A DNA stretch of 64,000 nucleotides, taken from positions 69,501 through 133,500 of the forward strand of contig NW_013171868.1 in NCBI RefSeq assembly GCF_000151665.1, in the 5' to 3' direction. The stretch comes from Blastocystis hominis (Eukaryota > Sar > Bigyra > Opalinata > Blastocystidae). The notes beneath the pieces were generated by a model. It made no database searches. It saw nothing but the letters and a program-made list of their open reading frames with translations, and was not told the DNA's origin. Position numbers and translations under genes: made by a program. Positions 35,201 to 45,150 of this stretch are shown piece by piece (within the stretch, counting starts at the first letter, position 1; every line of letters starts with the position of its first letter).

Positions 35201-36529
35201 ATGTTTCGAACGGTAGGGAGAGTCGTGAAAGCAGGAAGGAGCCTCGTCCGTAGAGTGGATCCATTTAAAATGGGTTTCTCAGAGGCGTAAGCTCATTCAC
35301 TAAATACGATTTGTAGATCGAATAGCTCTGCGAAACAGGGTCTCAATTCTCGGTATGGAAAGATCCTCCTATCCACAGCGGGTGTTGCTGCAGTTGGTGC
35401 ATTTTTGTATAAAAAGCGGTTTTCTACGAAAGTAAGTGCTGCTCCTGAGGAAGTAAAATCGAATGCAACAACTGTCCCTGTTGAATTGCCTCCAGATATT
35501 GATATCTACTCTCAAGAGAATACAAACGAGCATTCTCTATGGTGGGATGGAGTCAAGGAGATTTCGATTTATTTGAATGAAGAGAACGCTGCTATTGTTA
35601 ACAGTCATTTTACTTCGATCCATCGGGTGGTGTTTGTCTTGTTCTATGCGTTGATTTTTAGACCTCGCCGTAAAGTCATTTTGGCGTTAAACCCGCAACC
35701 CACAGATTGCAACGAGTACGGTCCTTTTATGGGAAATGAAGTGGAATTGCGTGTGGTTGCGTTGATCCAAGACGAACACGCGCAAGTTTTGCTCTTAACA
35801 ATGAAAGACACTCCTGCTGTGTACTACTACCCCAACTTGGTTTTGTCATGTGAAAACGAAACTCCGTCTGCTTCCTATTCGCCGATTTATGGCCGATTGT
35901 TGGTCGACCGCGCGGTAAAGGCAGGATTGCTCACCAAGGAAGATGATGCCTACGTCCCTCTCGAAAACACTCCGAACGTGGAAAATGTGGAAGTTCCGGA
36001 ATATTTCACTTATCCAAAAACGCATATTAGTGTGAAAGATATGCGAAACGAGGAGATCGTGTTCCATGGTCGTCTTTGTACAAGTCGCGGAATGGACTGT
36101 CAGAACGACATGTAATGCATTTTTCAATCGAAATATTAATAGTTGCAACGAACCGAAGCATGAATCGGAATGTCCATTTTGTGTGTTTATGAAGAGTGGT
36201 CCTTGCCGTTGGCCATTCTCGCAGTGGCAAGGCTGTGTAGAGGAGGTAACGATGGAAGATGGAATTGAGTGTAGCATAAGGGGGACGAGGATTATGTGGA
36301 TAAGTGTATGGATTTTACAATAGCGATGAAGGATTGCATTGCTGAGCACAGAGAATATTATGGAGAGTTGTTCTCTGAGGAGAATAGCGACGAAGACGAT
36401 GATGTACCCTTCGAGGCTTCTAGTTTTGAAAATCAAGAAGTAGAAGAGCAAGAAGAGCAAGAAGAGCAAGAACAAGAGAAAGAGAAAGAGGTTATTGTGA
36501 AGAAAGATGATGTAAAGGAAGAGAAATAG
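35201..36529 (+). CDS. GCK-domain (CX9C) protein A, membrane-anchored, mitochondrial-type N-terminus
   Basis: ATG 35201 gives MFRTVGRVVKAGRSLVRRV, a presequence-like basic helix. After a 30-nt intron comes a membrane anchor ILLSTAGVAAVGAFLYKKR. A middle domain of about 180 residues begins with WWDGVKEISIYL and includes PRRKVILALNPQP, EYGPFMGNEVEL, DEHAQV and YSPIYGRLLVDRAV. The C-terminal domain is CPFCVFMKSGPCRWPFSQW-QGC, then after an intron a second pair CMDFTIAMKDC and REYYGEL. Spacing is C-x2-C-x7-C-x9-C...C-x9-C: a GCK domain with twin CX9C motifs, very like the Mia40/CHCHD4 core. The tail is acidic (EEQEEQEEQ). Likely an organelle intermembrane-space protein; function inferred only. 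Paralog of 41812-43469. Confidence 0.8.
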
Positions 36530-36532
36530 CGA

Positions 36533-36540
36533 TGTTTGTT
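36533..36540 (+). terminator. TGTTTGTT octamer of GCK protein A
   Basis: Lies 3 nt after TAG 36527-36529. It also forms part of a possible upstream ATG (36532) of the PUS10 frame, a reason to prefer the downstream PUS10 start at 36601. Confidence 0.6.
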
Positions 36541-36600
36541 AAACCGGCAAAATGGCGCTTTTCCAAAGTCCATAGATTTAGCGAGTTTCTTGGTCAAATC

Positions 36601-38570
36601 ATGTCAGTTTTGAGCATTCTACAACTCGATGGAGTCAAGAAGCTGTTAGACGTTCACGTGTGTCCTTTTTGCATTTTGCGATATTCCAATGTTCAGGATC
36701 GTTCCTATTTGTATTATTGTGTTGTTGTTTCTGATTTTCTAGTTTCAAGCAAGAAAAAGAAGTGCTCGAGTATATTGCTTCGGAAATTGGTGTAGATCCG
36801 TATGAAATAGTGGTTCCAGAGTTTATCTGCTCTACTTGTTTCAATTTTTTGCGAGAACAGTTTTTTGGTATTTTTCTCGTTTTCGAGTTACCAAATAGCA
36901 AGAAAACTCCAAGCACTCGGTGTTTCCTGTACAGATGAAGGTACCCTATAAACTATTGCAGCTTATGGGAAGATCCCCGCCTTACTTGGCTGAAAACCTA
37001 CTTAAAGGAAAGCGAAATGCAGGATATCGTACAGTACTACGTCGAAGTATCTAATCTCACATCCCTCAAAGTGCGTCACTTCTCTTTGATGAATGTACAT
37101 TTCCTTTCTCTTTTTTCTATCTCCAGTTCCTTCTCACGAACTTCAACGTTCCCAAAGACATCGTTTTCAGCATCTGGTCGGCGCGAGATATTCTTCGTGG
37201 CCAATTCGAGCACCTGATGTCCCAAGTTCTCCCCAATTCCACGTTTCCCCCTTTTATCTCTTCCACTTCAGCATCGACATGAACGCTCCGGTGCGAATCC
37301 GCCTTGGCCTCGTCCACCTGGAGACCAACCGCGATTTTCTTCAGATTCCCGGGAGTTACCCAGACGAAGAAGACCTCGAAGACGAAGAGCTCATCCAGCA
37401 GCAGCATGCGCAAGGCGTCTTCGACCTGCACGGTTTCTCTGCTTCCTCTGCGTGACGGCTAGCGATCGAGGAGCAGAAACTGCGCGATTCCTGCTGGTTC
37501 AACAGCAGCATCAAGCGCCAGCGCGTGATCCTCAAAACCAAGCAGAACTCCCCCGCGACCGTGGAAGCCAACCTCCAGAAGCTGGAGTACACGCAGTTCC
37601 CGGCTTCGATCATCGTGCTCTCTCTCTCATTTATTAATTGGCGTAGTGTCCGCCGCGCTCGCCGAGCTACGAGCCCACCGCGGCGCTCAGCTTCTACCGC
37701 AAGCCCATCTACGTGACCGGGAACTACCTGAAGCTGCAGCGAGGCCTGAGCCAGACGCCGTGGTAGGCGAAAGGGAGCGGAGTGAGGAAAGGATCGTCGA
37801 CGGGGAGCGGAAGACCGAGGGGTCCGTCGAGGAGTTCATTCTGGAGGCGTTTCGGAGGGTGTACAAAGTAGGGAAATCGGGGAAATGGGGAGTAGGCCGT
37901 CGGGTATAAGTTCCATTCCGCGGGGAGAGAAGACGTGGATGTGCGGATGCTGTTCGAGGGAAGGCCGTTTGTGGTGGAGATGGAGGACGCAAAGCGCTGC
38001 GATTTGAGCGAGCAGGAATACCGGGTATTTTTGGAATTTTAAAATAAGGGTAGAATTTGCAGGATTCGATTAATAACAACACGAAAAGCATTCAAATCAT
38101 TGATTTGCGTCCGTGTTCAGCGGTATGCCGATTTTTTGGAATTCCAGAAATAGGCTGGATTTGAAGAAATGAAAAATGCGGCAGAAGGGAAGCATAAATT
38201 GTACGTGGCTGTGATCTACACGGAGGATCCGATCACTGCGGAGCAGCTGAAGAAGCTGGATGAAATCCACGATTTGCCGATCAAGCAGCGAACGCCGGTG
38301 CGCGTTCTGCATCGCCGGTCGCTGCTGACGCGGGATAAAGTGGTCTATGGAATGAAGACGACGTTCGTGAACAGCCATCACTTCATTCTGGAGATCGAGG
38401 CGTCGGGGGGAACGTATATAAAGGAGTTTGTGCATGGCGATTTGGGACGAACGAGGCCGAATATCGGTGAGATTTTGGTAGGGGAGAGAGAAGGGAGTGA
38501 AGGGAAGAATATTGACTGCGATATTCTGCAGCTGGACGTGAAGGCGGTCGTGGGAGTTCACATCGAATAA
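36601..38570 (+). CDS. PUS10: tRNA pseudouridine synthase Pus10
   Basis: Pus10 makes pseudouridine 54/55 in archaeal and some eukaryotic tRNAs. ATG 36601 (MSVLSILQLDGVKKLL) is followed by the N-terminal zinc-binding motif CPFCILRYSNV and, after an intron, CSTCFNFLRE. The THUMP-like middle includes FNVPKDIVFSIW, QTPW near 37750 and SVEEFI. The catalytic half has GREDVDVRMLFEGRPFVVEM, with the Asp of G-R-E-D-V-D-V-R as expected catalytic residue. Further motifs are TPVRVLHRRSLLTRDKVV and ASGGTYIKEFVHGDLGRTRPN, matching Pus10 closely. Ends VVGVHIE, TAA 38568-38570, with TGTTTGTT at 38608. An alternative in-frame ATG at 36532 overlaps the upstream gene's poly(A) motif. Confidence 0.9.
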
Positions 38571-38607
38571 AGGAAGGAAGGAAGGATAGTGGGGTTAGTA
38601 AATGGGG

Positions 38608-38615
38608 TGTTTGTT
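38608..38615 (+). terminator. TGTTTGTT octamer of PUS10
   Basis: Exact octamer 37 nt after the stop. Flanked by AAGG and GAATGAAT simple repeats. Confidence 0.5.
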
Positions 38616-38748
38616 TGAATGAATGAATAAATGAATCGATGATTGAATGGAGCAATCAATTGATTGAATGAATGAATTGGACAAGAATCACTTATTCCAT
38701 AATCCACAGCAAGAATGCCAATCCAATCAGCATTCCCCCTCGACCCAA

Positions 38749-38764
38749 TGTTTGTAAACAAACA
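38749..38764. terminator. TGTTTGT inverted repeat between convergent genes
   Basis: TGTTTGT-AA-ACAAACA is a 7-bp inverted repeat with 2-nt spacer. The minus-strand arm reads exactly TGTTTGTT (38757-38764) and begins 2 nt after the TAG of the surface protein; the plus-strand arm is one base off. Confidence 0.6.
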
Positions 38765-38766
38765 GA

Positions 38767-41514
38767 CTAAACATACGCGACATCCATTGTCTGTACACGG
38801 AACTGTTTATCTCGCTTCTTCGAGCTAATCGAGAGAATCACAAGGAGAAGAATCACCACCAGCACGACGATCACGATGCAAATCAGCGCGATAACCGCCA
38901 TCATATCCACCTCCGCGCCGCCCATGCATCCATCCTTCACCTGCACCCACTTCACCTCTTCGCCCACCAGCTGGCACTCAAACCTTCTCACTCCCTCCAT
39001 TCCCCACACCGCGCACGACACCTCCTTCGCCTCTCCCTTCTTCCCCTCCTCCAGATACTCCAGCGCCACGCACGGCCGGTACACCGCCTGCAGCTTCACC
39101 ACCGCCGTCGTGTTTCCGGACGCGTTCGCCGCCGTCACCGTGAACTCGACCGCCTCGTCCGACTCCAATCGGCCCGTCACGCGGCCCGACTCCTCGTCGA
39201 GCGCCAGCCCCGCGGGGAGCGCCGTCGACGAATAGACCACCTCGAGCCCGCTGACGGAGGGCACCAACTCCACGGGATCGAACACGAAGAGCGTCTCCTC
39301 GTTCCCCGACGGCTCGTAAACCAGGTTCTTCGGCGCGCTCAGCACGCACTCATCGTAAGAAACTTCTCCGAACACGCCTTCCACGCACGGTCTTGTGAGG
39401 AAGCCCTCGTAGCCCTCTCCGCAGCCCTCCTTGCGCGACGTTTCGCCCCAGGCCACAGAAGGCCAGCCGTCCTCGGCCTCGCAGACGCGCCGCCGCAGCA
39501 CGAGGTGGAGGACGAAGGTGGCCGAGCCGGCCGCGTTGCTGGCCGTGATCTCGATGAAGTCGTCGTAGGGGTCGCTGGCCATTCCCGCGATGAGGCCCGT
39601 CTCCATGTCGAGCGAAATGCCCTCGGGGAAGGTGTCGTTGGCGGAGAAGAGCGTGACGTTGTTGGTGACCGACGGCGAGAGCGAGATCGGGGTTTGGACA
39701 TAGTAAAAAGGCTCGGGCTGATAGGAGAAATCGCTGGGAGGAAGCAGCTGGCATTGCTCGTCGCTCACTTCGGAGAGAACACCGTTATAGCAGGTCTGCA
39801 CGCGGTTTCCGGAGTATCCTTCGTCGCACGGACCCACGACCACCGTCTCTCCGTGCTCCACCGACGTGCCTTCCTCGGTAGAGCACGACTGGAAGAACCG
39901 GCTCGCGTGCACAGACGTCGACGCAGCGCCCAGAACCGTGTGGCAAGCCACATCGAAGTCGGAGCTCAGCTCGGACTCGGGAGAACCGTCGATGCAGAGC
40001 TCTCCGGAGGCCACGTCGAGCTCGACTCCCGCGGGGAGAGGCGTCTCGACGGCGCAGTAGCCGACGGTGACGTTGTGGGAGAGCGAGGGCGTGACGCAGA
40101 GACGCTCTCCGCCGACAGGGACGGAGAGAGAGGGATAGGAGAGCGTGAGCGAGGCGTTGGGATGGACCAATTGGAAGAGCAGTTCCGAGAATTGAACGGT
40201 ATTGCTGGTGGCGTGGGAGTAGAAACGGAGCTGGTAGCGAGCGTAGCCCTGGTAGTTGTGCAGGTCCCAGCACGGATTGCTGTCGGCGTCCTCTGCGCTG
40301 AGAGAGAGCGATTGGATCAGGCGGGGCTCGTTGTTCACCACGACCAGCACGTCGATTCTGGAGGGCAGCGCGCCGCTGGGATGGCTCACGAGGCAGAGAC
40401 GATTGCCGAGGAAGGAGGAGTCGCTGGGGTACTCCAAGGTGAGCGTGTTGTAGAGGCCCTGGTAGATCGTGGCGGTCCAGGAGTCGGTGAGATCGCCGTT
40501 GAAGAGCGGGTAGAGCGTGCTGGGCGCGAAGGAGAGCTCTGAGTTGAGCGAGTTGAAAAGATAGTCGTGGAGAAGACGAAGAGATACATCGAAAAAGTGG
40601 GCTTTGTGATCGGTCGGCTCACTGAACGGCTTCAAATGCACGACGAGCGTGTTGACTCCGCTCTGGAGCGTGGAGATCAGACCGGTGATCGTCTTCCACG
40701 AAGGGTTGGGAAGCGACACGGACATATTGGGAGCTTGGAAAGAATACACTTTCATCCCGTTCACGAAGATTTCGGAGGTCGAGGCCGCTCGGTAGCGGAT
40801 CTCGAAGCCAGAGTACCCGGAGAGAAGATCCATCGAAAATTGGGTACGGAAATAGTAATGAGATGAGGGAGACGTGGTGTTGGGGAACGCCGTCACAGAG
40901 CTCCATTCCGACACGTCCTCGGACGGAAGGGCTAGGAGGTTGTTCTCCTCGACACTCTCTTTGTAGCTCCATTGCTGAGTGCCTATGTCCCAGGGGAACA
41001 CGTTATATTGGAGATGAAGGATTAAAGGCTCAGTAATTGGAGAAGTAAAAATCTTGTGGGAATCCGTGAATCGCTGGATTTTAATAACCACAGGAGAATA
41101 GATGTCTTCAGAGGAAGTTTCCCCAGATTGTTGGATTTCAAGAGGTTCAACTAAAAACTTGTAATCACCAGCAACCAGGCAGTGCTCCTTCTCTGCTGAA
41201 TCAATTAGGCCTTCAAACACACGTTCATTAGTTAAGGTATAAATTGAATACGACGTATAATTATCACTTCCAATCTGGTTGGATTCATAATATGACATGA
41301 TTGATGAAAAGTCAAGACTCACAAGAACACTAGTAGCATAAGAACAACTATCGGACAGCTCATTAAGGTATCGAATAGACTGAAGCTGTGCATCATCATT
41401 ACCCCCCAAAACAGCTGATGTAGTAAATGGTACACAAACAACTAGGGTAATAACGAGAGAGACTAGAGTTGAAAAATTACGAGGTACCTTACTGATAAAA
41501 CTCTTTGGCATCAT
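38767..41514 (-). CDS. Type I membrane surface protein with Ig-like (He_PIG/cadherin-like) repeats
   Basis: A 915-residue protein in a single uninterrupted frame, unusual among these intron-rich genes. The N-terminus has a signal-peptide-like core (LVSLVITLVVCVPFTTSA). The ectodomain is about 820 residues. It contains at least three repeats of roughly 90-100 residues marked by P-x-x-L-x-Y, then LPAGLALDEESGRVTG, FTVTAANASGNTT and a following Cys-containing segment (near 39,150, 39,600 and 40,000). This resembles putative Ig/dystroglycan-type cadherin-like domains. C-terminal TM is MMAVIALICIVIVVLVVILLLVIL, followed by a short basic tail. Cys-rich linkers (CEAEDGWPS, CGEGYEGF) separate repeats. 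Likely a cell-surface adhesin or receptor; ligand unknown. TAG 38767-38769. Confidence 0.8.
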   Translation of the reverse strand: MMPKSFISKVPRNFSTLVSLVITLVVCVPFTTSAVLGGNDDAQLQSIRYLNELSDSCSYATSVLVSLDFSSIMSYYESNQIGSDNYTSYSIYTLTNERVFEGLIDSAEKEHCLVAGDYKFLVEPLEIQQSGETSSEDIYSPVVIKIQRFTDSHKIFTSPITEPLILHLQYNVFPWDIGTQQWSYKESVEENNLLALPSEDVSEWSSVTAFPNTTSPSSHYYFRTQFSMDLLSGYSGFEIRYRAASTSEIFVNGMKVYSFQAPNMSVSLPNPSWKTITGLISTLQSGVNTLVVHLKPFSEPTDHKAHFFDVSLRLLHDYLFNSLNSELSFAPSTLYPLFNGDLTDSWTATIYQGLYNTLTLEYPSDSSFLGNRLCLVSHPSGALPSRIDVLVVVNNEPRLIQSLSLSAEDADSNPCWDLHNYQGYARYQLRFYSHATSNTVQFSELLFQLVHPNASLTLSYPSLSVPVGGERLCVTPSLSHNVTVGYCAVETPLPAGVELDVASGELCIDGSPESELSSDFDVACHTVLGAASTSVHASRFFQSCSTEEGTSVEHGETVVVGPCDEGYSGNRVQTCYNGVLSEVSDEQCQLLPPSDFSYQPEPFYYVQTPISLSPSVTNNVTLFSANDTFPEGISLDMETGLIAGMASDPYDDFIEITASNAAGSATFVLHLVLRRRVCEAEDGWPSVAWGETSRKEGCGEGYEGFLTRPCVEGVFGEVSYDECVLSAPKNLVYEPSGNEETLFVFDPVELVPSVSGLEVVYSSTALPAGLALDEESGRVTGRLESDEAVEFTVTAANASGNTTAVVKLQAVYRPCVALEYLEEGKKGEAKEVSCAVWGMEGVRRFECQLVGEEVKWVQVKDGCMGGAEVDMMAVIALICIVIVVLVVILLLVILSISSKKRDKQFRVQTMDVAYV

Positions 41515-41811
41515 TTAGAGTTTGCTTATTATGGCAAACTGAACAACCACTACTTGGAAAAAGTGTCGATATTTGGAATTCTTCGGATTTGTTAAACTAC
41601 CTGTTCTCCGTTTGTGAAAAGTAACAGTAGGTCAATATGTCCATATTCAACAAAAATAATAGGAAAGTCTTTCTAGCCTTTCCTGCGTTAGGCGTAGGCA
41701 TGCAAGGAGGAACTCTTCTTACAACTGCACAAATCCTCAATTTGTTTTTGCCACAAATAGATTTTGATTGGTCTTTAGAAAACTGTAAACAACCACTTTT
41801 TTTCTATATTA
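41515..41811. other. Divergent intergenic region
   Basis: About 300 AT-rich bases between the surface-protein start (minus) and GCK protein B start (plus). A plus-strand frame from 41637 runs into the GCK B leader but is out of frame with its presequence; no independent gene is supported. Confidence 0.45.
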
Positions 41812-43469
41812 TGTTTCGTACATTGGGAACAGCAGCAAGACGATTCCCCTGCCTTGCGTCTAGCCGTGGTGTGGTCAGAAGAAACTTTGCTTTAGTGTAG
41901 GTTTTGTACATGGAGTGTGAGGTGCAGGAATGATATTTCTGTGAGAAAGCGACTCACGATCGGTCTCTCTGGGTTTGCTATTGTGGCAACGGGATGCTAT
42001 TTCACTGGAAGAACGATTTACCGTAGTCGCCGTGCCAAAAAGATGGCTCGCTTAGAGGCGGCCAAGAACAAAGCTGCTCCCGCCGTAGAGTCTGTTGTTC
42101 CCACTGTTCAGGAGAGTTTGGAGGTTATGAAGGAGGAGGCGTCGGAGGCTCCTGTTCAGGAGGTGTCTGATTCTGTGAAAGAGGAGGTGAGCGAGTCTTC
42201 CCCTGAAATCGCTAATCCCGCCCAGGAAGAGGTTTCAGAGGGTGTGAAAGAGGAGAGTGAGGGAGCTGAGGCTTCTGAGCCTGTGAAAGAGGATGCAGAG
42301 CCTGCTGTAGAGGCTGCTGAGCCTGCTGAACCTGTGGAACCTGCTGAACCCGTAGAACCCGTTGTCCCTGTAAAGGAAGAAGAAGAAGAAGAAGAAGATG
42401 CTGATGATTCTGAAGCCTTTGTGGTAACCGAAGTGGATGACGATACGTGGCATCCTTGGTGGGACGGCGTGAAAGAAATCTGCCTGTATCTGAGCAGCGA
42501 GGACTCCGACCGCCTCGACGAATCCTTCCCCGCCCTCCACAATTACAAGTAGCATCGCTCCTCTCTCCTCACTCCCAGGCCTCAACGCCGCGTTCTGCTG
42601 AGCTACAACCCCAAGCCGGAGGACGCCAACGAATTCGGACCCTCGATGGGCGATGATGTGTCCATCAAGATCATCGCCGAAGTGCGAGACGAGCACGCGC
42701 AAGTGGTAAGTTCTGCGTCTGCAATCGACTCTAGCTCGTCGTGGACATCGGGAACACGCTGTCCAGCTATCGCTACCCGCACATCGTCGTGTCCTGCGAC
42801 GACGAAGCGGAGAACAGCGCGTATTCCCGCGTGTACGGACGCATCCTGATCGACCGCTGCGTGGAGGACGGACTGCTCGTCGAGGACGAGAACGGCGTGT
42901 TCGTGCCGAAAGCCAACGTGGAAAACGTGGAAGTGGAGGGATACTATTCCTACCCGCTGACGCACGTGACGATTTCGGATCTGCGGAGCCAGGGCTTGGA
43001 GGTGAAGAGCAAGCTGTGCACGCAGCGAGGCTTCGAGGCGGCGCCTTTCGGATGCTCGGAGGCGAAGCAGGACGCGGAGTGCAGCTGGTGCGTGTTTATG
43101 AAGTCGGGTCCGTGCTATCGCCCGTTCGATGCGTGGCAGAAATGCGTGATCCAGTTCAACGAGGCGGAGATGAAGCGAAAGGAGGGCGAGGAGCTCACCG
43201 AGGAGCAGAGAGACGCGAAGATCAACGCGTATGTGGCGTCCTGCGGAGCCGTGACGCTGGCGTTGAAGCGATGCGTCGATGCCCATCCCGAGTATTATGG
43301 AAAGCTCTCCCAGCCCACGACGGAGGAAGTGAAGACTGAAGAAGTGAAGACCGAAGAAGTGAAGACCGAAGAAGTGAAGATTGAGGAACCTAAGGTCGAA
43401 GAACCGCAAGTCGAAGAAGCCCAAGTCGAAGAGCGTCCGACTGAAGAAGTGAAAGCGATCGTTGTGTAA
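41812..43469 (+). CDS. GCK-domain (CX9C) protein B, membrane-anchored, mitochondrial-type N-terminus
   Basis: Paralog of 35201-36529. ATG 41812 gives MFRTLGTAARRFPCLASSRG, a classic presequence. After a 31-nt intron comes anchor RLTIGLSGFAIVATGCYF and RSRRAKK. A long acidic linker of EEVSE/EPAEPVEP repeats precedes the shared middle domain (WWDGVKEICLYL; RRVLLSYNPKPEDANEFGP; DEHAQV; YSRVYGRILIDRCV; NVENVEVEGYYSYP). An intron after the WWDG segment falls at the same position as in copy A. The GCK domain is CSWCVFMKSGPCYRPFDAW-QKC, a 30-residue charged loop longer than in A, then CGAVTLALKRC and HPEYYGKL. The tail has KTEEV repeats, TAA 43467-43469. More GC-rich than copy A. Confidence 0.8.
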
Positions 43470-43532
43470 CTGAGCGTGTGTCCCTGCTCGATTCTCCTTC
43501 TCTCCACGAAACGCCTCGTCGTTTTAGCGAGT

Positions 43533-43545
43533 GTTTGTAACAAAC
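43533..43545. terminator. Inverted GTTTG repeat between convergent genes
   Basis: GTTTG-TAA-CAAAC lies between GCK B (stop 43469, plus) and PP2C (stop 43571, minus). Each strand reads a one-mismatch version of the octamer. Confidence 0.45.
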
Positions 43546-43570
43546 GCGCCACTAAATCACACTGAAACAC

Positions 43571-45025
43571 TTAAGCCACGGAAGACTTCCCCTCCACCAC
43601 CATCGACGCGCCTTCCCATCCCACCGACGGCAGACGCATCTCCAGAATTTCCTCCGGCGTCCGCGTGAACATCTCGCGCACGCTCGCCCGCGCCGCCGAA
43701 TCGCGCTGCGACTGTCTGGACAGGTACAGCGACATGCTCACCTCCGAGTGCGAGCGCGCCAAGCGCTGCAGCGGCGGCTCCGCGTCGCTGTCGACCGGCT
43801 CGTCGTCCGACTGCGCGAACTGCTGTTCGTCGAGCGCGCCGACATACGCGTCGTTGGTACGATTGTGCCGGGACACGTGGAAGAAGAGAACGATGACGGA
43901 GATGTCGTCCGTCGATTTGCTAGGCGTGATTGTGTTTCTGTGCTCCGCTACGCGCGGGCGCGCGTGATGAGCTCGCGACAGGCGTCCTCGCCGGAGCGTC
44001 CGCGCGAAATGAAATCCTTCACGACGTTGATGGCGGTCTGGAAGGAAAGACTCGCGAACAATCCGTCGCTCCCGATGATACAAAACTCCACGTCTGCTCG
44101 TTAGCCCTCTTCTTCTTCTCTCCGCCGCCTACCGCTCGACAGCGGGTAGATCTTCACGTCCGGCTCGGCGATCACCACGTCCTGCCTCGGATCGCTCGGC
44201 GCGCTACGCTCGATTGGGACGTCCATCCAAACCCGAACGACCGCGTCTGGTACGACTTCTTGAACCACACGTCGCCGATCGACCGCGAAACCTCCAGCAT
44301 GTTGTCCACGCGGTTGTTCAGCACGCTGCCTCCCGCCATCTGCCTCGCAGGCCGCCCCGAATTCTACGAGAATTCGCTGTTTCTCCAGCGCGTCCGTCGG
44401 GTTGTGCCGGTTCAGCGCGTACCGCGCGCGCCCGCCGATGCTGAAGACGATCCCGCAGTCGCCCAGTCCGGCGAGGAGCAGCTGGTTGTTGTGGATGCAC
44501 AGCAGAGAGAGCACGCAGCCGCAGCCGAGGAAGAGATTCTCATGATGCAGGTCGGAGCGGCGAGACCCGCAGAAACAGACGCGGCGCGACGGGGCGGTGA
44601 TTTGGCGGAGGAGCTCGGCTTTTTCCTCGCAGTAGGTCGTGTCGATCTGCTGGAAGATCTCGCACACGTGATCTGGGATGTTTTCGGGGTTTTCGAAGAG
44701 CATGTTGGAGAGAGCATCGAATAGAGTGCTCTGGACGTAGTTGAGGGCATTGATGCCTTGATGGCCATCCAGTCTGGGAGAAAGAAATGGGGAAGAAAGT
44801 ACACTGCAGCGACAAAAACGTTGTCACCATTACGATCATACTGTCGAACAAAAATGTCGTCTTCATTGGGATGTTCTTTATGAGTATTCTAATCTCAAGG
44901 CAGAGAGGGAAGCCAACGGGTTCGCTCATTTGGGAGTAAGCTATCTTGAACTGGACATTGTACTCGCATGTCATAATGTTCTCCAACGGCTTCGTAATGA
45001 TACCTGCATCTTCCTTTTTCTCCAT
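43571..45025 (-). CDS. PP2C-family Ser/Thr phosphatase
   Basis: Metal-dependent phosphatase. ATG 45025 (MEKKEDAGIITK) is chosen over an upstream GTG. Motifs in order, across short introns: NEDDIFV, NGDNVFVAA-(intron)-DGHQGINALNYVQ (motif D-G-H-x-G, near 44,750), LLLAGLGDCGIVFS (the usual G-D-S is G-D-C), RHNPTD and RSIGD near 44,280. FCIIGSDGLFASLS (usual S-D-G-L) is near 44,070. The C-terminal regulatory-looking tail ends EGKSSVA, TAA 43571-43573. The metal-binding Asp residues of D-G-H and S-D-G are present, so catalysis is likely. The internal exon joins near 44100-44300 are approximate. Confidence 0.8.
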
Positions 45026-45150
45026 GTGGAAGATATTAAACACGGTCTGCTCTACAACTTAAATTCAAACCGGTCACGCACTTTCTTCAGTTTCGTCTGA
45101 ACTCACATCGTGCTGGGTCTATATTATGAGACTACAGGGTTTGTCTAACA

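Noticed and set aside
39505-40542. Plus-strand 345-codon ORF
   Set aside because: Lies wholly antisense to the 915-residue surface protein, whose signal peptide, repeats and TM segment are coherent.
41637-41900. Plus-strand 87-codon ORF before GCK protein B
   Set aside because: It merges into the presequence exon only at its end; the ATG at 41812 gives a standard presequence and correct splice phase.
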